64,000 bases of DNA from Polynucleobacter meluiroseus (GTDB taxonomy: Bacteria > Pseudomonadota > Gammaproteobacteria > Burkholderiales > Burkholderiaceae): contig CAMCUP010000005.1 in the NCBI GenBank assembly GCA_945878885.1, positions 27,208-91,207 of the forward strand, in the 5' to 3' direction. A program made the translations under genes and the position numbers. The notes beneath the pieces were generated by a model, which saw nothing but the letters and a program-made list of their open reading frames with translations, was not told the DNA's origin and made no database searches. Positions 1 through 9,296 of this stretch are shown one piece after another (position 1 is the stretch's first letter; every line of letters begins with the position of its first letter).

Positions 1-245
1 ATCCTGCTGATCGGGCAACAATCGAAGAGGAGCACGCGCTTGAGTTACGTACCCGAGACCGCGAACGTAAGCTGTTAAAAAAGGTTGAGCAAGCTTTGGC
101 ACGCATTGAGTCGGGTGATTACGGTTGGTGCGAAGAGACGGGCGAGCCCATTGGCTTATCACGCTTAATTGCGCGCCCAACTGCTAACTTATCGCTTGAA
201 GCCCAAGAGCGGCGTGAACTACGTCAAAAACTGTTCGGCGATTAA
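1..245 (+). CDS. dksA: DksA-family RNA polymerase-binding factor, C-terminal part
   Basis: The reading frame enters from the left edge (first full codon at base 3) and stops at 245, giving the last 81 residues. They match the end of DksA: the tail of the coiled coil, a zinc-finger-like region (YGWCEETGEPIG), the LIARPTA segment and a final helix. DksA binds the RNA polymerase secondary channel and works with ppGpp in the stringent response. Classical DksA has four zinc-binding cysteines. Here only the first is present; the other three positions hold Thr, Ser and Ala, as in cysteine-poor DksA variants. The start and promoter lie outside the window. Identity is secure; whether this is the only DksA of the organism cannot be told. 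Confidence 0.9.
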   Translation, partial: PADRATIEEEHALELRTRDRERKLLKKVEQALARIESGDYGWCEETGEPIGLSRLIARPTANLSLEAQERRELRQKLFGD

Positions 246-287
246 GTCAAATATAAACTACAGGCAAGCGTAAACTAAAGCCAGCTA

Positions 288-1190
288 ATGACGAAGAATT
301 TACCTACTATTGCCGATATTTCCCCCTTGTTAAAGGCGGAGATTCTGGCCGAAGCATTGCCTTACATACGTCAATACCATGGCAAAACAATCGTTATTAA
401 ATATGGTGGTAACGCCATGATTGAGGAGCGCCTCAAAGAAAGTTTTGCGCGCGATGTCATTTTGCTCAAATTAGTTGGCATGAATCCAGTAGTAGTGCAT
501 GGTGGTGGACCACAAATCGATGAAGCCTTAAAAAAAATTGGCAAGACCGGTACTTTTATTCAAGGGATGCGCGTGACTGACGAAGAAACCATGGAAGTGG
601 TGGAATGGGTTTTGGGTGGCGAGGTACAACAAGATATCGTTATGCTCATTAATCATTACGGCGGCCAAGCGGTAGGCTTGACAGGCAAAGATGGCGGCCT
701 AATTCATGCTCGCAAAATGTTTGTGCCCGATGAGGCAAACCCTGGCGCCACGATCGATCTAGGTTTTGTTGGTGAAATTGAAGCAATTAATCCTGCAGTA
801 GTAAAAGCATTGCAAGATGACGCTTTTATACCAGTGATTTCACCAATTGGCTTTAGCGCTGAGGGACAGGCTTTTAATATTAATGCTGACTTAGTGGCTG
901 GCAAAATGGCCGAAATATTAAAAGCTGAAAAATTAGTCATGATGACTAATACCCACGGGGTAATGGATAAAAGCGGAAATTTACTAACCGACTTAACTGC
1001 TCGCGAAATTGACAGTCTTTTTGCTGATGGCACAATTTCTGGTGGCATGCTGCCAAAAATATCCTCGGCACTCGACGCAGCAAAAAGCGGGGTGAACTCC
1101 GTACACATTATTGACGGTCGAATTGAGCATTCTTTACTGCTCGAAATTTTGACCGAGCAACCTTTTGGTACCATGATCAGATCACGTTAA
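288..1190 (+). CDS. argB: Acetylglutamate kinase
   Basis: ArgB phosphorylates N-acetyl-L-glutamate with ATP, the second step of arginine synthesis, in the cytoplasm. The 300-residue protein has the amino-acid-kinase fold signatures: the phosphate-binding VIKYGGNAM around residues 36-44 (Lys38), VVHGGGPQI around 69-77, GLTGKDGG, and a C-terminal part with SGGMLPKI. Length is normal for the family. It follows dksA by 42 bases and precedes slmA by 18 bases, so it may be read with either. No arginine operator was recognised upstream. The ATG at 288 places the N-terminus where the family begins. Confidence 0.95.
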   Translation: MTKNLPTIADISPLLKAEILAEALPYIRQYHGKTIVIKYGGNAMIEERLKESFARDVILLKLVGMNPVVVHGGGPQIDEALKKIGKTGTFIQGMRVTDEETMEVVEWVLGGEVQQDIVMLINHYGGQAVGLTGKDGGLIHARKMFVPDEANPGATIDLGFVGEIEAINPAVVKALQDDAFIPVISPIGFSAEGQAFNINADLVAGKMAEILKAEKLVMMTNTHGVMDKSGNLLTDLTAREIDSLFADGTISGGMLPKISSALDAAKSGVNSVHIIDGRIEHSLLLEILTEQPFGTMIRSR

Positions 1191-1208
1191 GTTCTGGAAA
1201 ATTGTTGA

Positions 1209-1871
1209 ATGAGCCCGAGTAGAGAATCCGCCCCCTTTGCAGCAGAATCTCAAAGCGAGAGCCGGAACTCTGACAAACTGCGTAAACGGCCGCGTCCAGG
1301 TGAAAGACGCTTACAAATTTTGCAAGTTTTAGCAGAAATGTTGCAACATCCTAAGGGTGAGCGCGTAACTACTGCAGCGCTAGCAGCAAAAATTCAAGTT
1401 TCTGAAGCCGCTTTATATCGACATTTTGCGAGTAAAGCCCAAATGTTTGAGGGTCTCATTGGCTTCATCGAACAAACAGTCTTCGGACTAATCAATCAAA
1501 TTACGCAAAAAGAAGAGTCTGGCTTAGCGCAAGTGCGGGGTATTTTACAAATGCTTCTGGCGTTTGCTGAAAAAAATCCTGGTATGACTCGCGTACTTTT
1601 GGGGGATGCTTTATTGCAGGAGGACGACCGCCTACAAGAGCGTATTAGCCAGGTACTAGACCGAGTTGAGGCCTCACTAAAGCAGTCTTTGCGAATAGCT
1701 CAAACCCAGGGCGAGATCAGCGCTAAATTAGGGCAAGAGGAGATCAGCATTCGTGCCGCCTTACTAATGAGTTATGTATTGGGGCGCTGGCATCGTTTTG
1801 CTCGCAGCGGCTTTAAAAAATTACCCACAGAGGCTTCAGAGATTAGCCTGCGTATCTTGCTCTCAGAATGA
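1209..1871 (+). CDS. slmA: Nucleoid occlusion factor SlmA (TetR family)
   Basis: SlmA binds specific chromosomal sites and blocks FtsZ ring assembly over the nucleoid. The 220-residue protein has a TetR-type helix-turn-helix at about residues 53-73 ([21 protein letters not shown]), followed by an all-helical dimerisation domain with the SlmA-like stretch [15 protein letters not shown] hydrophilic N-terminal tail of about 30 residues is longer than in E. coli SlmA. The stop overlaps the metX start (ATGA at 1868-1871), so translation of the two is probably coupled. Sequence similarity points to SlmA rather than a local metabolic repressor, but function is inferred from the family. Confidence 0.88.
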   Translation: MSPSRESAPFAAESQSESRNSDKLRKRPRPGERRLQILQVLAEMLQHPKGERVTTAALAAKIQVSEAALYRHFASKAQMFEGLIGFIEQTVFGLINQITQKEESGLAQVRGILQMLLAFAEKNPGMTRVLLGDALLQEDDRLQERISQVLDRVEASLKQSLRIAQTQGEISAKLGQEEISIRAALLMSYVLGRWHRFARSGFKKLPTEASEISLRILLSE

Positions 1872-3007
1872 GCGAGCTAAATCTTTCTCGTAATACGATT
1901 CATTTTGCTGAACCGTTACCTTTGCAAAGTGGTGCAATCTTAACTAGTTATGATTTAGTAATAGAAACCTACGGCAAATTAAATGCCAATAAAAGCAATG
2001 CTGTCTTAATTTGCCATGCTTTAAATGCCTCGCACCATGTAGCCGGCCCTAATCCAGATGATGCAACGGATATTGGTTGGTGGGATAACATGGTTGGGCC
2101 AGGCAAGCCAGTCGATACCAACCAATTTTTTGTGATTGGCGTAAATAACCTAGGTTCATGTTTTGGCTCAACGGGCCCGATGAGCATTAATCCGGCTAGT
2201 GGCATACCTTATGGTGCTGACTTCCCCGTGATTACAGTCGAAGATTGGGTCAACACCCAAGCCCGCTTGGCAGATAAATTAGGTATTCGCCGTTTTGCTG
2301 CAGTGATGGGTGGCAGCTTAGGTGGCATGCAAGCAATTGCGTGGGCAATTCATTATCCCAAGCGGATTGCGCACTGCATTGCAGTAGCTTCAACTCCTAA
2401 GTTATCAGCTCAAAATATTGCCTTTAACGAGGTTGCTAGAAATGCCATTCTTTCTGATCCTGATTTTCATGGTGGCAATTATTATGCTCACGGTGTAGTG
2501 CCCAAGCGGGGCTTACGCTTAGCGCGAATGGTTGGACACATTACCTATTTATCTGATGCCGATATGGCTGAAAAATTTGGCCGTGAATTACAGCGGTCCG
2601 CCGGCGCCTCAGACGAATACCGCTTTAGCTTTGACGTTGAGTTTGAGGTGGAAAGTTATTTACGTCATCAAGGTGATAAATTTTCAACTTATTTTGATGC
2701 TAATACCTATTTATTAATTACTCGTGCACTTGATTATTTTGATCCTGCACGCCGCTCAGAGGGAAGTTTGAGTCGCGCCTTGGCTGAGGTACAAGCCAAG
2801 TTTTTGGTAGTCAGTTTTGTTACCGATTGGCGTTTCCCGCCGAATCGTAGTCGCGAAATCGTGGAGGCATTGCTGGTTAATAAAAGTGCTGTTACGTATG
2901 CAGAAATAGATGCCCCACATGGCCATGATGCTTTTTTATTAGATGATGCGCGTTATCACCATTTAATTCGATCTTATTTCCAGACGATGAGTGAGCATCA
3001 AGCATGA
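1868..3007 (+). CDS. metX: Homoserine O-acyltransferase MetX
   Basis: MetX activates the hydroxyl of homoserine with an acyl group from acetyl-CoA or succinyl-CoA, the committed step to methionine. The 379-residue alpha/beta-hydrolase protein has the nucleophile elbow GGSLGGMQ (Ser150), the motif [11 protein letters not shown], an acid region FVTDWRFPP and the catalytic His in HGHDAF (about 353). It starts inside the slmA stop codon and its own stop overlaps metW (ATGA at 3004-3007). Proteobacterial MetX enzymes paired with metW are often succinyltransferases rather than acetyltransferases, so the acyl donor is left open. Confidence 0.93.
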   Translation: MSELNLSRNTIHFAEPLPLQSGAILTSYDLVIETYGKLNANKSNAVLICHALNASHHVAGPNPDDATDIGWWDNMVGPGKPVDTNQFFVIGVNNLGSCFGSTGPMSINPASGIPYGADFPVITVEDWVNTQARLADKLGIRRFAAVMGGSLGGMQAIAWAIHYPKRIAHCIAVASTPKLSAQNIAFNEVARNAILSDPDFHGGNYYAHGVVPKRGLRLARMVGHITYLSDADMAEKFGRELQRSAGASDEYRFSFDVEFEVESYLRHQGDKFSTYFDANTYLLITRALDYFDPARRSEGSLSRALAEVQAKFLVVSFVTDWRFPPNRSREIVEALLVNKSAVTYAEIDAPHGHDAFLLDDARYHHLIRSYFQTMSEHQA

Positions 3008-3585
3008 TGCGCGCTGACTTTATTGCCATCGCCAAATGGATCTCTCCAGCAAGCCAAGTATTAGACTTGGGTTGTGGCGACGGTAGCTTTCTAGAATTTT
3101 TAGGTCAACAAAAACCCGTTCACGCTTATGGTGTCGAAATAGATGATGCGCGGGTGTTAGCGTGCGTACAAAAAGATATTCATGTGATTCAGCAAAATCT
3201 CGAGGGCGGCCTCGCTTTGTTTGGTGATCAGAGTTTTGATACTGTAGTGCTGTCGCAGACCCTGCAGACCATTCACCAAACTGAAAAAATCTTACGTGAA
3301 GTAGTACGGGTGGGTAAAGAATCGATCATCTCATTTCCAAATTTTGGGCATTGGTCACATCGTTTAGCCGTAGCTTTCGGGCATATGCCCGTTTCTAAAA
3401 GCCTGCCCTATCAGTGGTACAACACCCCAAACGTTCGCGTATTAACTGTCGCTGACTTTGAAAAACTGGCTTCGAGCTTGGGCCTTAAGGTGATTGATCA
3501 ATGCATCTTGCATGACGGTAGAGAGGTCACTTTGTTGCCGAATTTGTTTGGTAGCTTGGCATTATTTCGCATTCGACGTGCTTAA
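3004..3585 (+). CDS. metW: Methionine biosynthesis protein MetW
   Basis: MetW is a class I methyltransferase-like protein of 193 residues that is found with metX and is needed for methionine synthesis in several proteobacteria. The SAM-binding motif [12 protein letters not shown], is at residues 19-29. The later segment [11 protein letters not shown] and the ending [16 protein letters not shown] are typical of the family. It overlaps metX by 4 bases and so is probably translated with it. Two adjacent ATG codons (3004 and 3007) could serve as start. Its exact biochemical role, activating MetX or methylating something, is not shown by the sequence. Confidence 0.92.
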   Translation: MMRADFIAIAKWISPASQVLDLGCGDGSFLEFLGQQKPVHAYGVEIDDARVLACVQKDIHVIQQNLEGGLALFGDQSFDTVVLSQTLQTIHQTEKILREVVRVGKESIISFPNFGHWSHRLAVAFGHMPVSKSLPYQWYNTPNVRVLTVADFEKLASSLGLKVIDQCILHDGREVTLLPNLFGSLALFRIRRA

Positions 3586-4900
3586 TGTAATTCAGTCTTG
3601 GCTTAAAGATTTTCGGGTTTATCTCGAATGGCCTTGCCTGCGAATGCTCTTTTTAGGATTCTCTGCAGGCTTACCCCTTTTACTAATATTAGGCACCTTG
3701 AGTTTTTGGTTGCGTGAGGCCGGCATTGATCGCAGCACTATTGGGTATTTAACCTGGGTTGGCTTAATTTATGCATTTAAGTGGGTTTGGGCGCCATTAG
3801 TCGATCGTTTGCGAATTCCTTTTCTCACTAAATGGTTTGGTCGCAGGCGTAGTTGGCTGCTTTTTGCCCAAGCATTAATTATTGTAGGTCTGGTGGGTAT
3901 GGCTAGCATTGACCCGAAGGAGGCCCTCAACGCCATTGTCTGGTGTGCATTACTCGTTGCTTTTGGTTCTGCCACGCAAGATATTGCCTTAGATGCCTTT
4001 CGGATTGAATCGGCAGATAGCGATCATCAGGCTGCCTTAGCGGCCACCTATCAAACCGGCTATAGACTCGCTTTAATATGGGCTGGAGCCGGAGTTTTAT
4101 GGCTGGCAGCGCGGGTCGAGGCAGGTAGTGGATCTTATGATGCTAGTGCTTGGCAATTTGCTTATCTTTGTATGGCTGCATCAATTAGCGTTGGCGTCAT
4201 CACCACTTTATTAAGCCAAGAACCAGCACAAGTCTTGCTGCCGCAAGCACGTAACGCGAAAGCTTGGCTATACCAAACCTTAATTGAACCCTTTGCTGAA
4301 TTTATTCAGCGATACCACTGGCAAGCCATCATCATCTTGGCCTTAATTGCGGTTTATCGGATCAGCGATGTAGTGATGGGCATCATGGCTAACCCCTTTT
4401 ATGTAGATATGGGCTATACCAAAGACGAGGTCGCTGCCGTGAGCAAAGTCTTTGGCGTCATCATGACCTTACTAGGCGCTTTTATTGGCGGAGTCTTAAC
4501 ACTGCGCTTTGGCGTGATGCGCATATTATTTGTGGGCGCTGTGTTATCGGCAGTCAGTAATCTTTTATTTGCTTGGTTAGCAGCACAGGGCCATGATTTA
4601 CAGGGTTTGATTTGGGTGATTTCTGCTGATAATTTAAGCTCTGGAATTGCGAGCGCTGCATTTATTGCTTACTTATCTTCATTAACGAATATTCGCTACT
4701 CGGCAACACAGTACGCCTTGTTTAGTTCGATGATGCTCTTATTGCCCAAATGGTTAGCGGGCTTCTCTGGCGTATTTGTGGATACGTTTGGCTATCAAAC
4801 GTTTTTTATTAGTACGGCCATTATTGGCGCACCAGTCTTGATTCTTATTTGGTTGACGATGCATTTAAATATTGGGCAGAACAAAAAAATAGTAAAGTAG
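3578..4900 (+). CDS. ampG: AmpG-like MFS permease (muropeptide uptake)
   Basis: This is a 12-helix major-facilitator protein of the AmpG type, which imports anhydro-muropeptides released from the cell wall for recycling. Evidence is the N-terminal FLGFSAGLPLLLILGTLSFW, WAPLVDRL after helix 2, and the conserved SATQDIALDAFRIE loop. I choose the GTG at 3578, giving 440 residues, because the hydrophobic family-like sequence begins just after it. A longer frame from 3494 would add a metW-overlapping stretch that does not look like a permease N-terminus. With this start it overlaps the metW stop by 8 bases. The substrate is inferred from family resemblance and fits the slt and dapF genes nearby. 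Confidence 0.82.
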   Translation: MLNVIQSWLKDFRVYLEWPCLRMLFLGFSAGLPLLLILGTLSFWLREAGIDRSTIGYLTWVGLIYAFKWVWAPLVDRLRIPFLTKWFGRRRSWLLFAQALIIVGLVGMASIDPKEALNAIVWCALLVAFGSATQDIALDAFRIESADSDHQAALAATYQTGYRLALIWAGAGVLWLAARVEAGSGSYDASAWQFAYLCMAASISVGVITTLLSQEPAQVLLPQARNAKAWLYQTLIEPFAEFIQRYHWQAIIILALIAVYRISDVVMGIMANPFYVDMGYTKDEVAAVSKVFGVIMTLLGAFIGGVLTLRFGVMRILFVGAVLSAVSNLLFAWLAAQGHDLQGLIWVISADNLSSGIASAAFIAYLSSLTNIRYSATQYALFSSMMLLLPKWLAGFSGVFVDTFGYQTFFISTAIIGAPVLILIWLTMHLNIGQNKKIVK

Positions 4901-4916
4901 TTCTTTCTTGGTTGAC

Positions 4917-5699
4917 TTAAATAGGCCAGTCATAATCGATGGTCAATGGCGCATGATCAGAGAAACGCTCAATTTTGTAAATACGCGCTGCTTTTGCTGT
5001 AGCAGCAATACCGCCGCTAGCAATTTGATAGTCGATCCGCCAGCCCACATTTTTGGCATACGCTTGGCCACGATTACTCCACCAAGTGTAGCCAGCATCA
5101 CTAGCATTAGGCTCTAGCTGGCGATATACGTCTATATAGCCAACCTGGTCAAACAAATGCGTCAGCCAAGCGCGCTCTTCAGGTAAAAAGCCTGAATTAT
5201 TCAGATTACCTTTCCAATTTTTAAGATCAATTTCTTGATGGGCAATATTCACATCACCACAGAGAATAATTTCGCGTCCCGATTTTTTTAATTGCAGCAG
5301 GTGCGGTAGAAATGATTTTAAATAACGGAATTTCGCAGCTTGTCGCTCAGGTGAGCTAGAGCCAGATGGCATGTAAACAGAAATAATGGATAAATTCTTT
5401 AAGCGCACTTCCACATAACGACCTTCGGCATCAAATTCGGCATTGCCATAACCATAAAGCACTTCTTGGGGTTGATGCCTAGAGTAAATACCACAACCGC
5501 TATAACCTTTCTTTTCGGCATGATGAAAATAGCCAGTCAGACCAGTTGGGTTCAAAATTGCCTCATCAAGATCATCGCGCTGGGCTTTAAGCTCTTGCAG
5601 GCAGACAAAATCAGGTGCCTGATTTTGCATCCACGGCAAAAAGCCTTTTTTGACAGCAGAACGAATGCCATTGAGATTGGCAGAAATGATGCGTAACAT
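4917..5699 (-). CDS. xthA: Exodeoxyribonuclease III (AP endonuclease)
   Basis: XthA removes nucleotides from 3' ends and cuts DNA at abasic sites in base-excision repair. The 260-residue protein shows the exonuclease-endonuclease-phosphatase pattern in order: ISANLNGIRSA with the metal-site Asn at the start, CLQELKAQ with the metal-binding Glu, SVYMPSG, CGDVNIAH, YTWWSNRGQAYAKNVGWRIDY and the closing SDHAPLTIDY with the catalytic Asp-His. It converges on the AmpG-like gene with a 16-base gap and is divergent from pyrE, whose ATG is only 8 bases away, so their promoters must overlap. Confidence 0.93.
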   Translation of the reverse strand: MLRIISANLNGIRSAVKKGFLPWMQNQAPDFVCLQELKAQRDDLDEAILNPTGLTGYFHHAEKKGYSGCGIYSRHQPQEVLYGYGNAEFDAEGRYVEVRLKNLSIISVYMPSGSSSPERQAAKFRYLKSFLPHLLQLKKSGREIILCGDVNIAHQEIDLKNWKGNLNNSGFLPEERAWLTHLFDQVGYIDVYRQLEPNASDAGYTWWSNRGQAYAKNVGWRIDYQIASGGIAATAKAARIYKIERFSDHAPLTIDYDWPI

Positions 5700-5707
5700 A
5701 GAGGCTT

Positions 5708-6394
5708 ATGAACCCAAAAAATAATCAAGTACAAAATTATCAACACGACTTTATACGCTTTGCGCTCGAAGCACGTGTCTTAGCGTTTGGCGAGTTTAAA
5801 ACGAAAGCGGGTCGCTTATCACCTTATTTCTTTAATGCCGGAGGATTTAGTAGCGGCGTTTTATTAGGCACTTTGGGTCGGTATTATGCTAGGGCCTTAT
5901 TGGCATCAGGCATTCAGTTTGAGATGCTCTATGGGCCAGCTTATAAGGGTATTACCTTGGCAGCGGCAACGGCCATTGCTTTAGCCGAGCAGGGGCATCA
6001 AACCGCCTTTGCCTATAACCGCAAAGAAGTCAAAGATCATGGCGAGGGTGGCACTATGGTCGGAGCCCCAATTCAAGGGCGGGTAGTGATTGTGGATGAT
6101 GTTATTTCTGCTGGTACTTCGGTACGCGAATCAGTGAATTTAATTCGTGCTGCGGGGGGCGAGCCAGCGGCCGTATTAATCGCCCTCGATCGCATGGAAA
6201 AGTCAGGCACTGCGCTGGATATAGGGGTCTACTCCGCGGTACAAAGCGTCTCGCAAGAATTTGGCATGCCGGTAGTTACAATTGCCAGCCTAAATGATGT
6301 GATGACATTTTTAACCGCTTCAGCCGACGCAGAATTAACGCAGTATTTGCCAGCAGTAAAAGCGTATCGATTAAAGTACGGAATTGATACTTAG
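5708..6394 (+). CDS. pyrE: Orotate phosphoribosyltransferase
   Basis: PyrE joins orotate to PRPP to make OMP in pyrimidine synthesis. The 228-residue protein has the PRPP-binding motif [17 protein letters not shown], the flexible-loop sequence [13 protein letters not shown] and the orotate-contact region [10 protein letters not shown]. Upstream, GAGG lies 5 bases before the ATG and makes a reasonable ribosome-binding site. It converges with dapF, leaving 9 bases between the stops and no room for a private terminator. Length is slightly above E. coli PyrE because of a short N-terminal extension. Confidence 0.95.
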   Translation: MNPKNNQVQNYQHDFIRFALEARVLAFGEFKTKAGRLSPYFFNAGGFSSGVLLGTLGRYYARALLASGIQFEMLYGPAYKGITLAAATAIALAEQGHQTAFAYNRKEVKDHGEGGTMVGAPIQGRVVIVDDVISAGTSVRESVNLIRAAGGEPAAVLIALDRMEKSGTALDIGVYSAVQSVSQEFGMPVVTIASLNDVMTFLTASADAELTQYLPAVKAYRLKYGIDT

Positions 6395-6403
6395 CAAGCA
6401 GCT

Positions 6404-7300
6404 TTAGAGGCTAGTTTCACCTTCAAAAACAGTCATTGCCGGCCCATACATCTCAACCGTTTGGGGCTGACCATCAAGCATGCCTAGCCAGACAATTTCT
6501 AAAATCCCGCCCCGAGTTTCAACCCGTACTGGGCTTAGTAATAACCCACGGCGAATGCCGGAAACCACTGCTGCACAGGCTCCAGTACCACAGGCTAAGG
6601 TTTCGCCAGCGCCACGTTCGTACACCCGTAAGCGAATGGCATGTTCATGCAGAATTTGCATGTAGCCAGCATTGACCCGCTGAGGAAAAGCCGAATTTGC
6701 CTCAATCTGCACACCTTCTATGCCAACAGGGGCGCTATCAACATCGTCTACAACTTGAATTGCATGAGGGTTGCCCATCGATATGGCAGCGATCCAATCG
6801 GCATGTGCGCCGGCATTACGGCTAATGGGTAAGGCATAAAGGGTTTCATGAAGCTCTAATTTGGTTGGGAGCCCCGTTGGATCAAACGGAATTAGTTGGG
6901 GCTCAAAGATGGGTGCGCCCATATTGACTTTAACCTGCCCATCGGCAAGCGCTTCAAGCGTGATGACGGTATGCGCTACTTCGACACGGAGCGGATTTTT
7001 AGCAGAAAGCCCTTGCTCGTGAATGTAGCGCGCAAAACAGCGCGAACCATTGCCGCATTGCTCAACCTCACCACCATCGGCATTAAAAATTCGGTAGCGA
7101 AAATCAGCATCGGGTCGAGTCGCTTTTTCAACAATTAAGATTTGATCTGCGCCCACGCCAAGTTGGCGATGGGCTAATTTACGCCATTGCTCTTTTGTTA
7201 CGGCACCCAAGTCATTGGTGATACCGTTCAGCACAATAAAGTCGTTGCCGGCACCATGCATTTTAATAAAGCGAATTTTTTGTGGCGATTGCGTTGTCAT
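6404..7300 (-). CDS. dapF: Diaminopimelate epimerase
   Basis: DapF converts LL- to meso-diaminopimelate, used for lysine and for the peptidoglycan cross-link. Both active-site cysteines are visible: EQCGNGSRC (Cys82) and ACGTGAC (Cys237). The N-terminal FIKMHGAGNDFIVL is also diagnostic. The protein is 298 residues, slightly longer than E. coli DapF. Its start overlaps the stop of the acyltransferase upstream on the same strand (bases 7297-7300), so the two are likely co-translated; two acyltransferase genes then dapF is a common order in Burkholderiales. Confidence 0.95.
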   Translation of the reverse strand: MTTQSPQKIRFIKMHGAGNDFIVLNGITNDLGAVTKEQWRKLAHRQLGVGADQILIVEKATRPDADFRYRIFNADGGEVEQCGNGSRCFARYIHEQGLSAKNPLRVEVAHTVITLEALADGQVKVNMGAPIFEPQLIPFDPTGLPTKLELHETLYALPISRNAGAHADWIAAISMGNPHAIQVVDDVDSAPVGIEGVQIEANSAFPQRVNAGYMQILHEHAIRLRVYERGAGETLACGTGACAAVVSGIRRGLLLSPVRVETRGGILEIVWLGMLDGQPQTVEMYGPAMTVFEGETSL

Positions 7301-8202
7301 TTGCTTGAATATAAACTAGGCTCGCCATGAGGACGATGTTTAAAGCGTTTATGAATCCAGTAGTATTCAGCGGGATTTTTGATAATCTCCAGTTCGTAAA
7401 GCTGATTCAGGCGTGCTGTGTCGGCAATTGGGTCATCACTAGGAAAGCCTTCAATAGGCTTGCTAATAGAGCAAATATAGCTACTTTGGTCTGGTTTTAA
7501 TGCCGTTACCATCAAACAAACTTCTGCTTGAGCCATTTTTGCTAAGCGTGAGACCGAGGTAACCGTATTGGTTTGAATTCCAAAGAAGGGAACAAACACA
7601 CTATCTTTAGGGCCCAGGTCAATATCAGGAGCAATAAAAACAAAATTACCCGCTTGAATTTCACGCAATAGATCGCGCAAGCGATTTTGCCGAGCAATCG
7701 ATCTGCCACCAAAGCGCTCGCGCCATTGAATAATTTTTTGATTAAAAAAAGGATTTTTCATATTTTGATATAAGCCAGTCCCTTTTGGTAGATCTTGGTC
7801 AAGCGCCAGCACGGAGAGCGCTAAGATGCCACCCTCAATGCCAACAAAGTGCGGGGTGATTAATAAGCGGGGTTTTCGATCTCCCAATTGAATCTCTGCT
7901 TTAATATCCACCATCGCCGATATTTGTTTGGGACTGCCCATCCAAATACGACTTCTCTCAACCACGCTTCTTCCCAAGAGGCGCCAATGGGCTAAAGCTA
8001 AGGTATCAATTTCAGTAGGTGAAAGTTGTGGAAAGCATAAGCGCAAATTGGTTTTAACCACGCGCTTTCTTTCGCTCGGTAGGCGCGCTGCCAGCGATCC
8101 AAGTGCATAGCCAGTATGTACCGTGAGTGCATAAGGCATAACAGAAAAAAAACGCAAAAGACCAAGTACCAAAAAATGAAGTGTAGTTTGTAGCCAATGC
8201 AT
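7297..8202 (-). CDS. Lipid A biosynthesis acyltransferase (LpxL/HtrB family)
   Basis: Members of this family transfer a secondary acyl chain from acyl-ACP to the lipid A precursor at the inner membrane. The 301-residue protein has a hydrophobic N-terminal segment (residues 8-30) and the catalytic HX4E motif in PHFVGIEGG (His118, Glu123). The FVFIAPDIDLGPKDSVFVPFFG segment and the C-terminal YYWIHKRFKHRP are also family-typical. It lies directly after a paralogue and overlaps dapF by 4 bases. Which acyl position it serves (LpxL or LpxM role) cannot be decided from sequence alone. Confidence 0.88.
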   Translation of the reverse strand: MHWLQTTLHFLVLGLLRFFSVMPYALTVHTGYALGSLAARLPSERKRVVKTNLRLCFPQLSPTEIDTLALAHWRLLGRSVVERSRIWMGSPKQISAMVDIKAEIQLGDRKPRLLITPHFVGIEGGILALSVLALDQDLPKGTGLYQNMKNPFFNQKIIQWRERFGGRSIARQNRLRDLLREIQAGNFVFIAPDIDLGPKDSVFVPFFGIQTNTVTSVSRLAKMAQAEVCLMVTALKPDQSSYICSISKPIEGFPSDDPIADTARLNQLYELEIIKNPAEYYWIHKRFKHRPHGEPSLYSSK

Positions 8203-8214
8203 GATGAAATTTTT

Positions 8215-9075
8215 TTACTGAGTTGGGGGCAGTTCTGCGCCACTAGGGTGCTTGAAGCGGTTGTAGGCCCAAATATATTGATTAGGTGCACGCAAAATAA
8301 TTTTTTCTAAGGCGAGGTTTAATTCAGTTGCAGCGACAGAGGTATTTTCAGCAAAAGCCGGCAAGCGCTCGGCATGAATTAACCAGCCCTGCCCAAGACC
8401 TTTACGTTGCGCTGAAAATAACACTACGGGAATGTGTTTTCTGCCCGCGAGTCGAGGGGGTAAGGTAGTAGTGTATGCATAGCGTCCAAAAAAAGGCACC
8501 CATACCCCTTCTCCTCCACTGGGAACCTGGTCTGGCAAAATTCCAATAGCTTCACCCCGACTCAGTGCCCGTACCATTTGCCGGACGCCATGAAGATTGG
8601 TTGGTACAAAATGCATATTAGGATAGGCTCGCCACGATTCGATCACAGTATTTAACCACTTTTGGCGAGCCGGTCGATACAAAATGGTGGCAGGAAAATG
8701 GTTCGCCAAAATGCGCGGAATAATTTCAAAACCCCCTAAATGGGGACAGAGCATGATGAGGCCATGACCCTCATCAATTGCCTCTGCCACTAAGTCCCAG
8801 TTAGTAACCTCGGCAAGTGCGAGTGCTTTTTCGGGGTTATGCCATATCCACAGACTGTCAGATAGCAACATCCCTGAGCCTGGAATGGCTTTTAGATATT
8901 GGGGCTTTAGCTGCTTGGTATGTAATGCATGCGCATAATTGGTCCTAAAGAGCACACGGTATTTGGAAGAGACAAGGTAAGCAAGGTAACCGAGAAAACC
9001 GCCAAAACATTGGGTGACTGCCAAGGGCAGGGCAGCAACAATACGCAGTACAAGGTTAAGCAAATGCGAGATCAT
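8215..9075 (-). CDS. Second lipid A acyltransferase (LpxL/LpxM family)
   Basis: This is a paralogue of the next gene. It has a hydrophobic N-terminus (LLNLVLRIVAALPLAV), the HX4E motif in CPHLGGFEIIPR (His112, Glu117 from the chosen start), GILPDQVPSGGEGVWVPFFG and the ending YIWAYNRFKHP. Two tandem copies would let the cell add both secondary acyl chains of lipid A. I chose the ATG at 9075, giving 286 residues, because the family N-terminus begins there; an in-frame TTG at 9102 would add nine residues. No clear ribosome-binding site helps decide. It is divergent from metK. Confidence 0.85.
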   Translation of the reverse strand: MISHLLNLVLRIVAALPLAVTQCFGGFLGYLAYLVSSKYRVLFRTNYAHALHTKQLKPQYLKAIPGSGMLLSDSLWIWHNPEKALALAEVTNWDLVAEAIDEGHGLIMLCPHLGGFEIIPRILANHFPATILYRPARQKWLNTVIESWRAYPNMHFVPTNLHGVRQMVRALSRGEAIGILPDQVPSGGEGVWVPFFGRYAYTTTLPPRLAGRKHIPVVLFSAQRKGLGQGWLIHAERLPAFAENTSVAATELNLALEKIILRAPNQYIWAYNRFKHPSGAELPPTQ

Positions 9076-9167
9076 GTGACCATGATATTCATAAAGTGGC
9101 AATTAACTCAAATTTTGGCTTATCAAGCACCTCAGAATTCGGCCTATCCCGAATCGCCTTTTTCAGC

Positions 9168-9173
9168 TAAAAT
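9168..9173 (+). promoter_or_regulatory. Probable -10 element of the metK promoter
   Basis: TAAAAT matches the sigma-70 -10 box at five of six positions. Transcription would begin about 7 bases downstream, near base 9180, which is exactly where the first stem of the structured leader begins. No good -35 box is seen at the right distance, so the promoter may be weak or activator-dependent. Confidence 0.4.
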
Positions 9174-9179
9174 CACTTT

Positions 9180-9236
9180 ATCGCCGAGTTAAGACAACTT
9201 GCGGGGCGATTAAAAAAATACTGCTAAAGCGTCGCC
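9180..9236 (+). promoter_or_regulatory. Structured metK leader, SAM-II-type riboswitch candidate
   Basis: The fold fits an H-type pseudoknot. Stem P1 pairs ATCGCC (9180-9185) with GGCGAT (9205-9210). Within its loop, GAC (9193-9195) and CTTGC (9198-9202) can pair with GTC (9231-9233) and GCTAAAG (9223-9229) downstream. The order of conserved pieces (GA-UUAA, UUGC, an A-rich strand, GCUAAA) matches what I know of the SAM-II riboswitch, and the gene controlled makes SAM. GGCGA (9205-9209) can alternatively pair with TCGCC at 9232-9236, a plausible switch. SAM binding would be expected to lower metK expression. The class assignment is by eye only. Confidence 0.62.
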
Positions 9237-9296
9237 GTTGTATTTCCGGCACGTCTGTTGTCAGCTTGGTCGTGTTAATTTTAAAAGGAAAAAGCA

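Noticed and set aside
704..1174. 156-residue open frame antisense to argB
   Set aside because: It lies wholly inside a well-supported gene, resembles no family I know, and fits the mirrored codon pattern of the true gene.
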